From Candidatus Schekmanbacteria bacterium RIFCSPLOWO2_02_FULL_38_14 (GTDB taxonomy: Bacteria > Schekmanbacteria > GWA2-38-11): a stretch of 37,115 nt of DNA. The stretch spans positions 1 through 37,115 of the forward strand of contig MGDH01000041.1 of the NCBI GenBank assembly GCA_001790855.1, written 5' to 3'. The position numbers were made by a program, and so were the translations under genes. A model generated the notes under the pieces. The model saw only the letters and a program-made list of their open reading frames with translations. It did not search any database and was not told the DNA's origin. How positions within the stretch are numbered: position 1 is the first letter of the stretch; the number at the start of each line of letters is the position of its first letter. Below, piece after piece: positions 9,339 through 18,457 of the stretch.

Positions 9339-9389
9339 CGTTATTAAAGCTAACCAGCTTGCAAGCTTGATAACTTGCCAGCTGTTAAA

Positions 9390-10601
9390 TTACTCACTCT
9401 TCCTGACATTCTCCCAGTACTCAAGGAAGAATGCTAAAAATATCCCTATGAATATAGAGGTTATTCCTGCAAGCATGACATTCGAAGTCCTATTTGGCTT
9501 TATCCTTTTTTCTGGTGGCACAGCTTTATCTATTACTACAAAATCTATTGAATCTTTTGCCTCTTCAATTCTTGCAAGCTCATATTGTTGTGATAGCAGT
9601 TCATAAACCTTTTCCTGCACTATTGCCTCTCTTTTTAACCTTACGAAATTCAATCCTACATTAGAAGTTTCTTTAAAAGGCAGAAAAACTCTGTCTCCGT
9701 CTTCCAGGGAGCTACCATCATTTTCCCCAACATCTATCATTTCTACCTGTCTGGTAAGCTCATCTATTTCATCTTTTAATCTAATTACATCAGGGTTTGC
9801 ATCAGTAGAGAATTTCTTGATGACCCCAAGCTCAACCTTTTTTGCTACCAATTTTGCCTTAATATCTGCCGAGGTTTTTATAACTGATTCTGTTTGCTTA
9901 TCAAGTTCAACAATCTGCTTATTCTGCTGGAAATTCAACAAAAGTTCTTCTGCTTTAACCAAGTCCTTTCTTGTTTCCTCCAATTGTTTTTCAAGATTAA
10001 GCCTGTTTTTCTTTGCGAGTGTCATAGTATTTTCATTTAAAAACTTTTGGAGAGCAGATAAAAACTCATTTGCTATTTTTGCTGCAAGAGCTGGGTCTTT
10101 ATAATCTACAGAAACAGAAACTAATCCCTTCTTGCTGTCTGATGATATATTAACTATTCCTTTATACAATGTTTCTATAGATCTCTGCATTGAAGGAGGA
10201 GAATTATTTTTCCATCTTTTTTTTTCATCATCCCAATTATCTTTAAAAAATATTCTATCTAAATTTAGAGATATCACAACATGTTCAGCCACTATTTTAC
10301 TTTCAAGCAAAGTAGATAATTTTGCTAAAGAACCCCCGCCAAAGCGCGACCCCAAACCTGAAAGGAAAGGCAATGACTCAGCAGCGGATGTAAGAGGAGA
10401 AGATGAAAGACCTCTGCCCGCATCAATTGGCATCAATGTGGCTTCTGCCCTGTAAATTTTTGTCATAAAAAGACTTACAATGGCTGTAATGACTACAGAG
10501 GCTAAGAAAAGATTGAAGATCATTTTTCTTCTTTTCTTTAAAATCCTTAAATAATCAATCAGGTTAATTTCTTCCTCAAAATCTTGTATTTCTTTATCCA
10601 T
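9390..10601 (-). CDS. Wzz/GumC-like polysaccharide co-polymerase
   Basis: Inner-membrane chain-length regulator of polysaccharide export, 403 aa. The cytoplasmic N-terminus (INLIDYLRILKKRRK) leads into transmembrane helix 1 at about residues 29-49. A large periplasmic region with predicted coiled coil follows (about 190-270, including NFQQNKQIVELDKQTESVI). The proline-rich PPEKRIKPNR motif precedes transmembrane helix 2 (about 375-395), and a short tail ends YWENVRKSE. There is no fused tyrosine-kinase domain and no kinase gene nearby, so this is a class 1/2-like PCP rather than Wzc. It lies 12 nt after the SLBB exporter gene, its expected partner across the envelope. Confidence 0.88.
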   Translation of the reverse strand: MDKEIQDFEEEINLIDYLRILKKRRKMIFNLFLASVVITAIVSLFMTKIYRAEATLMPIDAGRGLSSSPLTSAAESLPFLSGLGSRFGGGSLAKLSTLLESKIVAEHVVISLNLDRIFFKDNWDDEKKRWKNNSPPSMQRSIETLYKGIVNISSDSKKGLVSVSVDYKDPALAAKIANEFLSALQKFLNENTMTLAKKNRLNLEKQLEETRKDLVKAEELLLNFQQNKQIVELDKQTESVIKTSADIKAKLVAKKVELGVIKKFSTDANPDVIRLKDEIDELTRQVEMIDVGENDGSSLEDGDRVFLPFKETSNVGLNFVRLKREAIVQEKVYELLSQQYELARIEEAKDSIDFVVIDKAVPPEKRIKPNRTSNVMLAGITSIFIGIFLAFFLEYWENVRKSE

Positions 10602-10613
10602 AAATTTTAATCT

Positions 10614-13490
10614 TCATGGGGTGCTATCAAGCACACCAAATATAACTGCCACTGTTGCAGCTATGTTAGCAATTGTCCTTGACGCCTGGTCAGCATATTT
10701 TAAATAGTCAAGAATTATCACTCTCTTTGGAACAAGGATTGTATCGCCGGGCTCTGCCTTTATGTTCATAAAGCTTGGAGTAAACCATCCTGTCCCCTCA
10801 GTAGTCCAAGACATTCCCTGTAATCTGCTTATAGTTGAGCCGTCTGCCCTTATTAAATATATCTCGCTTTCATTGGCATTTTTTGTAGGACCCCCGACCA
10901 TATTCACGTAATCTGCTATTGTTGCCCCTTTGGTATGTAACAGTGAAATCGGGTTATATACCTCTCCTAATATTGTAACTGATGTAGGAATTGGAGGAAT
11001 AAAAAGTGTGTCATCTTTCTCAAGAACTATATCATATCTCGAGTCCTTGAATTTATCCGGTGAATCAAGCTTTACAACTATTCTTCCCTCAATCTTTGCG
11101 TTTACTAATTTCTTTATAAGCTCGGTTTTTAAATTTAAAAACTCCTTGCGTGCAACAGATTCATCCTGAGATATAGTTGCAAGAACCGGAGGAGCAGATT
11201 CCTGAAGAACATCCTGTTCAAGTTTTGACACAAAATCATCAACTCTTGCTTTAACCTTGAGCCTCTCTGATTCCCTTGTAAAATATGCGCCTTTAATATA
11301 AGCCTTGTCAGTAAATCCACCTGCTCTTTCAATAACCGAGCTTAGATGTTCGCCTTTAGCAATTGTGTAGGTGCCTGGAAATTTTACTTCACCTTTCAGT
11401 ATAACAGTATTATTCAGAACCCATTCAGGAATGCTTCTGATTGAGAGATGGTCATCAGGCTCAAGAATTATATTATGTTCCGGATTATCCCTTAAAGCCT
11501 CTCTGAGATTAATTTGAATCTGTTTTGTAACAGTCTTATCTTCCAATTTTTCAATCCTTGTGAGCTCTGCACTTGGTAGATATGCATTTCTCAGGAGATT
11601 TCCTGCTTTAAATATTAAGCCATTCACATGCATATTTTTCAAAAACTCGTAATCGCCAGGATTACCAACCTCACCTGTTATTTTGACTGTAGATATTCCC
11701 TTCATCTCTTCTTTGGAATAAATTCTTACCTTATCCCTGGATTTAAGCTCTAAATTTTGTGACTCATCTCCTTCAAGCAATAGCTTCCCGAGGTTAAATG
11801 AGATAGTTTCAAGATGCCTATCGGGTGGAACTTCACGAGTAATTGAGGCATGCTGGAGATAAGGCTCTGGTAGCAGGTCTTCTAATGATTTAATAAGGTC
11901 TTTGACCCTCATACCATCCTTTAGCTCATATCCACCTGGCCTTTCAACATTGCCTTCAAGATAAACAATCTTTTCAGTCAAAGAAAGAATAGGAAAGACC
12001 TTTACAAAATCCCCGTCCTGAAGCTCTTCTTGAAACCTTAAGTCTTTTTCAAATCCTTCTCCCCCAGCCAAATTAAAATCCTGGACAATCCTCTTTTCAT
12101 GGGCAACAATTCTCTCAACCTGGATTCTTTGTAAATATCCTGTAGGAGTTATACCACCAGCCATCTCAAGAAATTCTCCCAAAGTAACCCTATCCTTATA
12201 TTCATAAATTGCTGGCCTTTTTATATTTCCGGCAATTCCAATCACTGGACCAATAATAGAAATAAATAAGGTGTCACCGGATTGGAGGCGTTCGTCCTGG
12301 CTTTTATCTCCTTTGAGAAGAAAATTATATAGGTCAATTTCTCTAACAATCTCACCATTTCTCATAAGCTTAATTTTTCTCATCGTCCCCCTTTTTGTAG
12401 GACCACCTGCTGCAAAAAGGGAATTATAGGCTGTAGCCAAAGAAGAAAGTGAAAAACTTCCAGGAGTATCAACCTCTCCCACAACAAAAACCTGAATTGT
12501 TCTTATTTTATCCATAGTAACATTCATTTGAAAATTCTTGTAATAGTTTGAGAATTTTGCCTGGAGAAAGTCTCTCAATTGAGAAAAAGTAAGACCCCAA
12601 ACTTTTAATGTCCCTATTTTTGGAATAATAATCTCTCCATTCTGATTAACCTCAACCCTGTAGCTCTCTTCAACTCTTCCCCAGATATCAATTGTAAATC
12701 TATCTCCAGCACCTATTACATAGTCAGGTCCAACAGGAACATCGGTTAGAGGAGCAAAGGTAGAGACAGTGGTTTTAAATATATCATATCCAAATTGAAC
12801 TACCTCTCTGGAAATTATCTGAGGGATTTTCTCTTCTCTAAAGCCCTTCTCAATATCTGAAAGAAGGTCCTTTGCTTCCTTTGGAGTTGCGGTTACCTCT
12901 TCAGATAAATTGCTATATGACTTTTTCTTTTTATAAGTTTTTATAGTAAAGAAATTTGTATAAGCCCTTACAGCAAAGAAATAGGTCGTATAATTTTTTA
13001 AATTTCTTACTCTGTAACTTGTAATATTTCCGGCATCAATGGTTTTTGTATACTCTTCTGATTTTTCTCCATAATTTATTTCATATCCGGCTATTTCAAA
13101 CCTCTCTTCCTCTAATACTTCCTTTGGGGTGCCAATTTCTATTACCTCCTCTTTCTCTTTTTCTGTTAGGGCACCAGTTTCCATTAATCTCTTTTTGTTT
13201 CTTTCCATCTTTTCAATATCTTTTAAAGGGAAGGTATATGGTTCCCATTTTAATTCAACGTAGGTATCACCTGGAATAGCAGTTAATTTTGTCTTAAATT
13301 CGAAAGAAACTGTCCTTTCTTTTAATCCTCCAGGTAATCCTTCAGCAGTCTTTTCTGCTCCTGGCTTGAGAAGCTCAGCTCGGGATGGAATATTTAAATC
13401 CGCACCCTCTTCCTGTGCAAAGACTAAAGAAAATGTAAGAAGAAAAACGATTAAAAAAATAGTCTTGATTAAAGGAAAAATTTTTAACAT
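10614..13490 (-). CDS. FnIII-Poly_export-SLBB outer-membrane polysaccharide exporter
   Basis: Wza-type export protein, unusually long at 958 aa (E. coli Wza is 379 aa). A signal peptide ends near VFA-QEE (residue 25); there is no lipobox Cys. Residues 66-203 look like a fibronectin type III domain (VELKWEPY, ITSYRVRNLKNYTTYFFAVRAY, EEVTATPKE) with a Lys/Glu-rich insertion at about 90-130. The Poly_export domain starts at VGPDYVIGAGDRFTIDIWG (253-271). Six SLBB units follow, each opening with a G-[EN]-[VI]-x-x-P strand near residues 336, 418, 509, 603, 697 and 839. A hydrophobic C-terminal helix (937-953) may cross the outer membrane as in Wza. GGAG lies 8 nt before the ATG. Confidence 0.92.
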   Translation of the reverse strand: MLKIFPLIKTIFLIVFLLTFSLVFAQEEGADLNIPSRAELLKPGAEKTAEGLPGGLKERTVSFEFKTKLTAIPGDTYVELKWEPYTFPLKDIEKMERNKKRLMETGALTEKEKEEVIEIGTPKEVLEEERFEIAGYEINYGEKSEEYTKTIDAGNITSYRVRNLKNYTTYFFAVRAYTNFFTIKTYKKKKSYSNLSEEVTATPKEAKDLLSDIEKGFREEKIPQIISREVVQFGYDIFKTTVSTFAPLTDVPVGPDYVIGAGDRFTIDIWGRVEESYRVEVNQNGEIIIPKIGTLKVWGLTFSQLRDFLQAKFSNYYKNFQMNVTMDKIRTIQVFVVGEVDTPGSFSLSSLATAYNSLFAAGGPTKRGTMRKIKLMRNGEIVREIDLYNFLLKGDKSQDERLQSGDTLFISIIGPVIGIAGNIKRPAIYEYKDRVTLGEFLEMAGGITPTGYLQRIQVERIVAHEKRIVQDFNLAGGEGFEKDLRFQEELQDGDFVKVFPILSLTEKIVYLEGNVERPGGYELKDGMRVKDLIKSLEDLLPEPYLQHASITREVPPDRHLETISFNLGKLLLEGDESQNLELKSRDKVRIYSKEEMKGISTVKITGEVGNPGDYEFLKNMHVNGLIFKAGNLLRNAYLPSAELTRIEKLEDKTVTKQIQINLREALRDNPEHNIILEPDDHLSIRSIPEWVLNNTVILKGEVKFPGTYTIAKGEHLSSVIERAGGFTDKAYIKGAYFTRESERLKVKARVDDFVSKLEQDVLQESAPPVLATISQDESVARKEFLNLKTELIKKLVNAKIEGRIVVKLDSPDKFKDSRYDIVLEKDDTLFIPPIPTSVTILGEVYNPISLLHTKGATIADYVNMVGGPTKNANESEIYLIRADGSTISRLQGMSWTTEGTGWFTPSFMNIKAEPGDTILVPKRVIILDYLKYADQASRTIANIAATVAVIFGVLDSTP

Positions 13491-13526
13491 TCTGTGAACT
13501 CCCTGATTATTTTTTTTAAAATATTA

Positions 13527-13580
13527 TTAAATAGAAAAACAGAGCGATGAAAATTCAATCTTTCTCAGAATATTTTTCAT
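13527..13580 (-). CDS. Possible 17-aa leader peptide upstream of the exporter gene
   Basis: The transcript leader ahead of the SLBB gene contains an ATG (13,578-13,580) with AAAGGTG 4 nt upstream, a better ribosome site than several real genes here have. It opens MKNILRKIEFSSLCFSI and stops at 13,527. No homologue is recognisable and the residues show no attenuator-type codon runs. It may be a translated upstream ORF or chance. Confidence 0.25.
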   Translation of the reverse strand: MKNILRKIEFSSLCFSI

Positions 13581-13622
13581 TTATCACCTTTTTAAAATAA
13601 TTGAATTATTTTCAAAGGTTTC

Positions 13623-13651
13623 TATATATCTAAATACAATCTTATTGTCAA
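13623..13651 (-). promoter_or_regulatory. Sigma-70-type promoter for the export/rfaH operon
   Basis: Minus strand TTGACA (rc of 13,646-13,651), exactly 17 bp spacer, then TATATA (13,623-13,628). The consensus -35 and ideal spacing make this the clearest promoter in the polysaccharide locus. Transcription would start near 13,616, giving a leader of about 125 nt before the exporter ATG. It separates the gmd2-carbamoyltransferase-sxtJ genes from the export, rfaH and sugar genes. Confidence 0.6.
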
Positions 13652-13727
13652 TAAACATAAATCTATTGGAAAGGTCTTATTTTTATTTATGCAAATTGGA
13701 AATGTGGCAATAAATCAGTGAGGTAGT

Positions 13728-14114
13728 TCAGAACGCTCTTTTCATATCATCTTTTGGGTTTGCTGGGGTTCTTTTTATCCAGTAAGAATCTCTTGTTGTT
13801 CTATGAGAAAATTTCTTTGAATTTGAGCTGAATATCCTATACGCAAACCCAAAAGGAGTTACTACTAAATAAAAAATTAAAGACAGAATCAGGAAGGTGT
13901 TAACTCTTCCAAGAACTTTGCCAACCTTCATCCATCCGGCATAAACCGGAGACAAAAGATTCGGAGCAATTATACCAAGGAGGATTATGACTGCGCCAGC
14001 AACCACCACATAAAGGTTTAATTCCCTTCCTTTAATCACAGGAATAAACCCAATCATTGCAAGAACAGAACCAATCAGCAACCCGAATTTTCTTAACTCA
14101 GGGCTCTTAGTCAA
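13728..14114 (-). CDS. SxtJ-family small membrane protein
   Basis: A membrane protein of 128 aa with three hydrophobic helices (FGLLIGSVLAMIGFIPVI, VVVAGAVIILLGIIA, FLILSLIFYLVVTPFGFAY) and a conserved-looking basic tail containing RDSYWIKR. It is recognised as SxtJ-like by this pattern and by its position directly after a NodU/CmcH carbamoyltransferase, a recurring gene pair. Its function is not known. I chose the TTG start at 14,114, which overlaps the carbamoyltransferase stop and has AAAGGAG 7 nt upstream. An ATG at 14,144 has no spacing for its ribosome site and would add ten residues. It is the last gene of its transcription unit, and a promoter follows. Confidence 0.75.
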   Translation of the reverse strand: MTKSPELRKFGLLIGSVLAMIGFIPVIKGRELNLYVVVAGAVIILLGIIAPNLLSPVYAGWMKVGKVLGRVNTFLILSLIFYLVVTPFGFAYRIFSSNSKKFSHRTTRDSYWIKRTPANPKDDMKRAF

Positions 14115-15957
14115 GCCCAAACTCCTTTCTCCAGTCTGTGTCATCCTCAAGCGGTTTCTGTTCCTTTTTATCAAGTATAAAATCTTCAAGAACAAGGTAA
14201 TCCATTTCTGTCCTCATAAAGCACCTGTAAGCATCCTCAGGGCTGCAGACAATTGGCTCACCCCTTACATTGAATGAAGTATTCATTATCACAGCACAAC
14301 CTGTTTTTTCTTCAAATTTTTTTATTAACCTGTAATATCTCGGATTTGTATGTTCATGGACTGTCTGTATTCTTGCAGAATAATCAATATGCGTTACTGC
14401 AGGCATGTCTGAACGGGGAACATTTAGAAGGTCTATTCCCCAGAGGCTCTTTCTTTCACTGGATATATCGTAGCATCTCTCTTTTTTTACAGGCGCAACA
14501 AGAAGCATATAAGGGCTGTCATAATCAAGCTCAAAATATTCTGACATCTTCTCTCTCAGCACAGAAGGGGCAAAGGGCCTGAAGGATTCGCGGTATTTTA
14601 TCTTTAAATTCATAATTGACTGCATCTTAGGGCTTCGCGCATCTCCTATTATGCTCCTTGCGCCAAGCGCTCTTGGACCAAACTCCATTCTTCCCTGCAA
14701 CCATCCAATCACTTTACCTTCAGCAAGCAAATTAGCTAATATATCAAGGAGTTCAGGTTCATTGAAATTTTTATACGGAATATTGTTTTTATTAAGAAAT
14801 TCCTCTATGTATCTGTTTGAGTAAGATGGCCCAAGATAGGCTCCCTTCATTGAGTCTGTTTTTTTTGGCTCCCTTTTGTTTCCCAGATACTGGTGCCATA
14901 CAGCAAGTGCGGCTCCAAGTGCACCCCCTGCATCACCGGCACTTGGCTGAATCCATATATCTCTGAAAATCTCTTCCATTAGTATTTTTCCATTTGCAAC
15001 ACAATTCAATGCAACACCTCCGGCAAGACATAAGGTATTCTCTCCTGTCTCTTTTTTCAGAAATTTAACCATTCTGCGCACAACCTCTTCAGTAACATCC
15101 TGCACAGACCTTGCCAGGTCCATTTCCCTCTGGGCAAGTTTTGTTTCTGGCTTGCGCGGAGGACCTCCAAAAATCCTATCAAATTTGCCATTTGTCATTG
15201 TAAGCCCTGTGCAGTAGTTAAAATACTCCATATTAAGAGTAAACGAACCGTCTTCCTTCAGGTCTATGAGGTTGTCATAGATGAGCTGCGTATACTTTGG
15301 CTCTCCGTACGGAGCAAGACCCATCACCTTGTATTCTCCGGAATTTACTTTAAAACCTGTATAGTAAGTAAATGCTGAATATAGGAGTCCGAGTGAGTGA
15401 GGGAAATGAATTTCATAAAATAGTTCTAATCCATTATCATTTCCCAATCCTGCAGATGTGGTAGCCCATTCCCCGACACCGTCTATTGTCAGAACCGCAG
15501 CGCTTTTAAATGGAGAAGGGAAAAAAGCTGAAGCAGCGTGTGACTGATGGTGTTCGGGAAAAAGCAATTTCCTTCTCCAATTGATTCTGTTTTCTTCTGT
15601 AAACCCTGCAGCATTGTTCAGTTCTTCATTTAAGAGTCTTGTTAAAAACAGCTTTTCTTTCATCCATACAGGCATGGACATTGAAAAGGATTTTATTCCT
15701 GTTGGAGCATAATTAATATATGTTTCAAGAATTCTTTCAAATTTGAGGATTGGTTTGTCATAGAAAGCTACATAGTCTATTTTTTCTCCATCGATTCCAC
15801 CTTGCTTGATGCAGAACCTGACTGCATTTACAGGAAATCTCGGGTCATGCTTTTTTCTGGTAAAACGTTCTTCCTGAGCAGCAGCAATAATTTCTCCATC
15901 CTTTACAAGGCAGGCTGCACTATCATGATAATAAGCTGATATACCTAAGATATTCAT
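14107..15957 (-). CDS. NodU/CmcH-family O-carbamoyltransferase
   Basis: Transfers a carbamoyl group from carbamoyl phosphate to a hydroxyl of a sugar or other small molecule, with a carbamoyl-adenylate intermediate. The 616-aa length is normal. The N-terminal ASKHA-like domain begins MNILGISAYYHDSAACLVKD, followed by AAAQEERFTRKKHDPRFP and the HHQSHAASAFFPSPF His cluster (near residue 136). CLAGGVALNCVANGK and QPSAGDAGGALGAAL follow. The C-terminal domain has MEFGPRALGARSIIGDAR and NTSFNVRGEPIVCSPEDA. Its stop is 7 nt inside the sxtJ start, and gmd2 ends 6 nt upstream. The carbamoylated sugar may derive from the Gmd2 product. Confidence 0.93.
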   Translation of the reverse strand: MNILGISAYYHDSAACLVKDGEIIAAAQEERFTRKKHDPRFPVNAVRFCIKQGGIDGEKIDYVAFYDKPILKFERILETYINYAPTGIKSFSMSMPVWMKEKLFLTRLLNEELNNAAGFTEENRINWRRKLLFPEHHQSHAASAFFPSPFKSAAVLTIDGVGEWATTSAGLGNDNGLELFYEIHFPHSLGLLYSAFTYYTGFKVNSGEYKVMGLAPYGEPKYTQLIYDNLIDLKEDGSFTLNMEYFNYCTGLTMTNGKFDRIFGGPPRKPETKLAQREMDLARSVQDVTEEVVRRMVKFLKKETGENTLCLAGGVALNCVANGKILMEEIFRDIWIQPSAGDAGGALGAALAVWHQYLGNKREPKKTDSMKGAYLGPSYSNRYIEEFLNKNNIPYKNFNEPELLDILANLLAEGKVIGWLQGRMEFGPRALGARSIIGDARSPKMQSIMNLKIKYRESFRPFAPSVLREKMSEYFELDYDSPYMLLVAPVKKERCYDISSERKSLWGIDLLNVPRSDMPAVTHIDYSARIQTVHEHTNPRYYRLIKKFEEKTGCAVIMNTSFNVRGEPIVCSPEDAYRCFMRTEMDYLVLEDFILDKKEQKPLEDDTDWRKEFGLD

Positions 15958-15963
15958 AGTAAC

Positions 15964-16992
15964 TTAATTCTTGTTTTTTCCCAAACGCTTTATATCACCT
16001 TCAACCATAATCTTTACCAAATCATTAAAGCGGGTTTTTGGCTTCCAGCCAAATTTCTGGTTTGCCTTTAAAAAGTCACCGATTAAAAGGTCAACCTCGG
16101 CAGGCCTGAAAAACTCCTGAGAGAGTTCAATAACTGTTTTCCCTGTTTTTTTATCCTTTCCCTTTTCATTAACCCCGCTGCCATTCCACTCAATATCTGT
16201 GCCAATATAACTAAAAGCAGACTCAATAAACTCCCTTACTGAATGGGATTCTCCTGTTGCAATAACAAAATCATCAGGCTTATCCTGCTGGAGCATAAAC
16301 CACATTGCCTCAACATATTCTGGCGCATATCCCCAGTCTCTTTTTGCATCAAGATTGCCAAGAACAATCTTATCCTGGAGACCGCATTTAATCCCGGCAA
16401 TACCGTGACTTATTTTTCTTGTTACAAATTCAAATCCTCTGAGAGGTGATTCGTGGTTAAAAAGTATTCCTGAACTGGCAAAAAGATTATAAGACTCGCG
16501 GTAATTTACGGTTATGTGATGGCCAAAAACCTTTGCAACAGCATAGGGGCTTCGCGGATAGAAGGGCGTTTTTTCATTTTGCGGAACTGCCTGGACTCTT
16601 CCGAACATTTCGCTTGATGATGCTTGGTAGAATTTTATTTTCGGGTTTATTGCTCTTATTGCTTCAAGAACACGCATTACCCCTATTGCTGTCACATCAG
16701 CCGTAAATATAGGTTCTTCAAACGATAAGGCCACAAAGCTCTGTGCTCCGAGATTATAAATTTCATCAGGCTGTATTTTATCTATCGTTCTGTAAATGTT
16801 GGTAAACTCGAGAAGCTCGAAAGGCACGTATTTTATATGTTTGTCTATGCCAAGAAATTTTAGCCTCTCCAGATGAAGATCAGACGTCCTCCTGAATGCA
16901 CCATAAACTTCATAGCCTTTTTCCAGCAAAAGTTTTGACAAGTATGCACCATCCTGTCCGGTGATTCCTATTATAAGCGCTTTCTTGCCCAT
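15964..16992 (-). CDS. gmd: GDP-mannose 4,6-dehydratase paralogue (copy 2)
   Basis: Second Gmd-type SDR enzyme, 342 aa, with [50 protein letters not shown] and [17 protein letters not shown]. It shares the Gmd core with copy 1 but diverges at the substrate-adjacent N-terminal stretch (RRTSDLHLERLKFLGIDKH) and near residues 270-300, where it has a Lys-rich insertion (NEKGKDKKTGK). It is not a recent duplicate. It begins after AAGGA and is followed by the carbamoyltransferase gene after 6 nt. No reductase (fcl or rmd) accompanies it here, so its keto-sugar may go to D-rhamnose, an amino sugar or the carbamoylated residue. Confidence 0.92.
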   Translation of the reverse strand: MGKKALIIGITGQDGAYLSKLLLEKGYEVYGAFRRTSDLHLERLKFLGIDKHIKYVPFELLEFTNIYRTIDKIQPDEIYNLGAQSFVALSFEEPIFTADVTAIGVMRVLEAIRAINPKIKFYQASSSEMFGRVQAVPQNEKTPFYPRSPYAVAKVFGHHITVNYRESYNLFASSGILFNHESPLRGFEFVTRKISHGIAGIKCGLQDKIVLGNLDAKRDWGYAPEYVEAMWFMLQQDKPDDFVIATGESHSVREFIESAFSYIGTDIEWNGSGVNEKGKDKKTGKTVIELSQEFFRPAEVDLLIGDFLKANQKFGWKPKTRFNDLVKIMVEGDIKRLGKNKN

Positions 16993-17145
16993 TTTCTATT
17001 CCTTTTTTGAAAAACATCTTTTAAAAAAGAGGCTTAAAACATTTTCATTAATTTAATACTATTAATTCTATAGTTTAATATATCAAAAACTTTACCATAG
17101 CAGGTTTTATTTTGATACTTTCTTCTGAAACACTTAAATTAAAAA

Positions 17146-17235
17146 TCAGTTTTCTTTTCTTGAAAGCCTTTCTGCAAGCTCAATATCTTTACGGGAATCA
17201 ATATCTATGCATTTATCCAACAAAGCCAAAATAAT
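17146..17235 (-). pseudogene. 3' remnant of a nucleotidyltransferase-like gene
   Basis: In the 259-bp gap upstream of gmd2, a 29-codon open stretch bounded by an in-frame TAG at 17,236-17,238 ends ...DKCIDIDSRKDIELAER... and stops at 17,146. The motif [IV]-D-I-D-x-x-x-D-[IL]-x-x-A-E is how acylneuraminate and related CMP/nucleotide-sugar transferases end. The rest of the gene is missing, replaced by the outer-membrane protein gene, so this is a truncation scar. Confidence 0.5.
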
Positions 17236-17251
17236 CTATCTTACAGCAATT

Positions 17252-18298
17252 CTAGTGGAGCCATGCGCTGTAATCATAGCTGAAAGTTACCACAGCACCA
17301 ATATATCCGTAGGCATTGTTAAATTGTTCTGAGGTCAATCTGTTATATAAAAAAGGAACCTCTCCAAGAAGGTTATTGCTGTAAAACTTCCCCTGCAGAG
17401 TAACAGAGACATATTTGTTTATTATTTGGTTAAGTTTCACATCTACTATATTATTTTTTGTAAAGTCACTCCCTATATCATTGTCTATGTCTCTATCAAC
17501 TGTTACAAACTTGTAATTAATATTGAGTATGAGAGTTGGTTTGATGCGGTAGTGAAACCCAACCCCGACAGAAAAATTATTCTGGTCATACTCCAAGCCC
17601 TTAAGAAGATTCTGAATCTGAGGTATATTAAGGCTTGTATTGAATTCTGACTCAACGCGGGTTCTCCCAACTTCAATAAAGCCATGGGCAACAAGGTCTT
17701 CAAAGAGGAGTTTGCTGACATAAAAAGAAACAGAGTAAGTATTGTCCTTAACTCCTCCTATTTCTATTGTAGCAGGTTTTGGCAAAATTATAGTACTAAA
17801 CCCAGGGAAAGTAATCTCAGATATCCTTCTGCTTATATTTTCTCCTCTGTCATATTTGTAGTTTATTCCCAAAGATACGGCAGGCGCAAATGATTTTTCT
17901 TTAAATACATTCCACTTTAGTGATGATGCTATTTTTGTTATTTTAAGCTTGTCTATCCCGTAATCTATCTTTGGAAATTCAGCTTTAAGCGTGGCAGTAA
18001 TACTTTCTGTCAAACCAAAATTAATCATCCCTCCATAGCTCTCGTAGTCTCCCAAATTCCCCAAAGTCCTGTTATTATCTTTTCTGAAATTAAATATATC
18101 AACTTTTGAATCAAGATGCTCATACAAGAACGAAGCCTCAAGTCTTCCCCTGTCAAGAACATATGCCATTGGAGAATCAAGGATTAAGCTGAAATGGTTG
18201 CTGGGTGGTTCAAGGCTAGAGCAGATATCCGGAATAGAAACCGCGAAGATAAAAAAAAAGACTAAAAATAATTTTTTGATTTTTTCTGTTTTCAACAA
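17252..18298 (-). CDS. Putative outer-membrane beta-barrel protein
   Basis: I do not recognise a named family. The product has a Lys-rich start and hydrophobic signal segment (KIKKLFLVFFFIFAVSIPDI). The rest, about 320 residues, has alternating polar/hydrophobic strands with aromatic girdles (RLEASFLYEHL, AVSLGINYKY, FSVGVGFHYRI, LILNINYKFVTV, VSVTLQGKFYS), the pattern of a transmembrane beta barrel of roughly 12-16 strands. It ends FSYDYSAWLH, lacking a strict terminal Phe. The start chosen is a TTG at 18,298 preceded by AGGA. The frame is open to a TTG at 18,400, which would add a second hydrophobic stretch. At the upstream end of the polysaccharide locus, it may be a porin or exopolysaccharide-related outer-membrane component. 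Confidence 0.65.
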   Translation of the reverse strand: MLKTEKIKKLFLVFFFIFAVSIPDICSSLEPPSNHFSLILDSPMAYVLDRGRLEASFLYEHLDSKVDIFNFRKDNNRTLGNLGDYESYGGMINFGLTESITATLKAEFPKIDYGIDKLKITKIASSLKWNVFKEKSFAPAVSLGINYKYDRGENISRRISEITFPGFSTIILPKPATIEIGGVKDNTYSVSFYVSKLLFEDLVAHGFIEVGRTRVESEFNTSLNIPQIQNLLKGLEYDQNNFSVGVGFHYRIKPTLILNINYKFVTVDRDIDNDIGSDFTKNNIVDVKLNQIINKYVSVTLQGKFYSNNLLGEVPFLYNRLTSEQFNNAYGYIGAVVTFSYDYSAWLH

Positions 18299-18457
18299 AG
18301 TTATCCTAATAATGCCAAAAAATAAAAGCAAACCTGAATGAATATTAAAATAGAATTTTTTATTTTTATCTTGAAGATTTTCAGCAAGCCTGTGCCTCAA
18401 AAATGGTATTTGCTATCAAAAGTAATATCAATAGTCAAGAATATTAATTTTTTCGTT

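Noticed and set aside
9356-9367. 12-bp perfect palindrome AGCTTGCAAGCT between wzz and rfaH
   Set aside because: Short, no partner sites, and could be chance around two AAGCTT-like words.
13652-13727. Place where a DUF5989-type small membrane protein often follows sxtJ
   Set aside because: No frame with a hydrophobic helix is present; the promoter for the next operon begins here.
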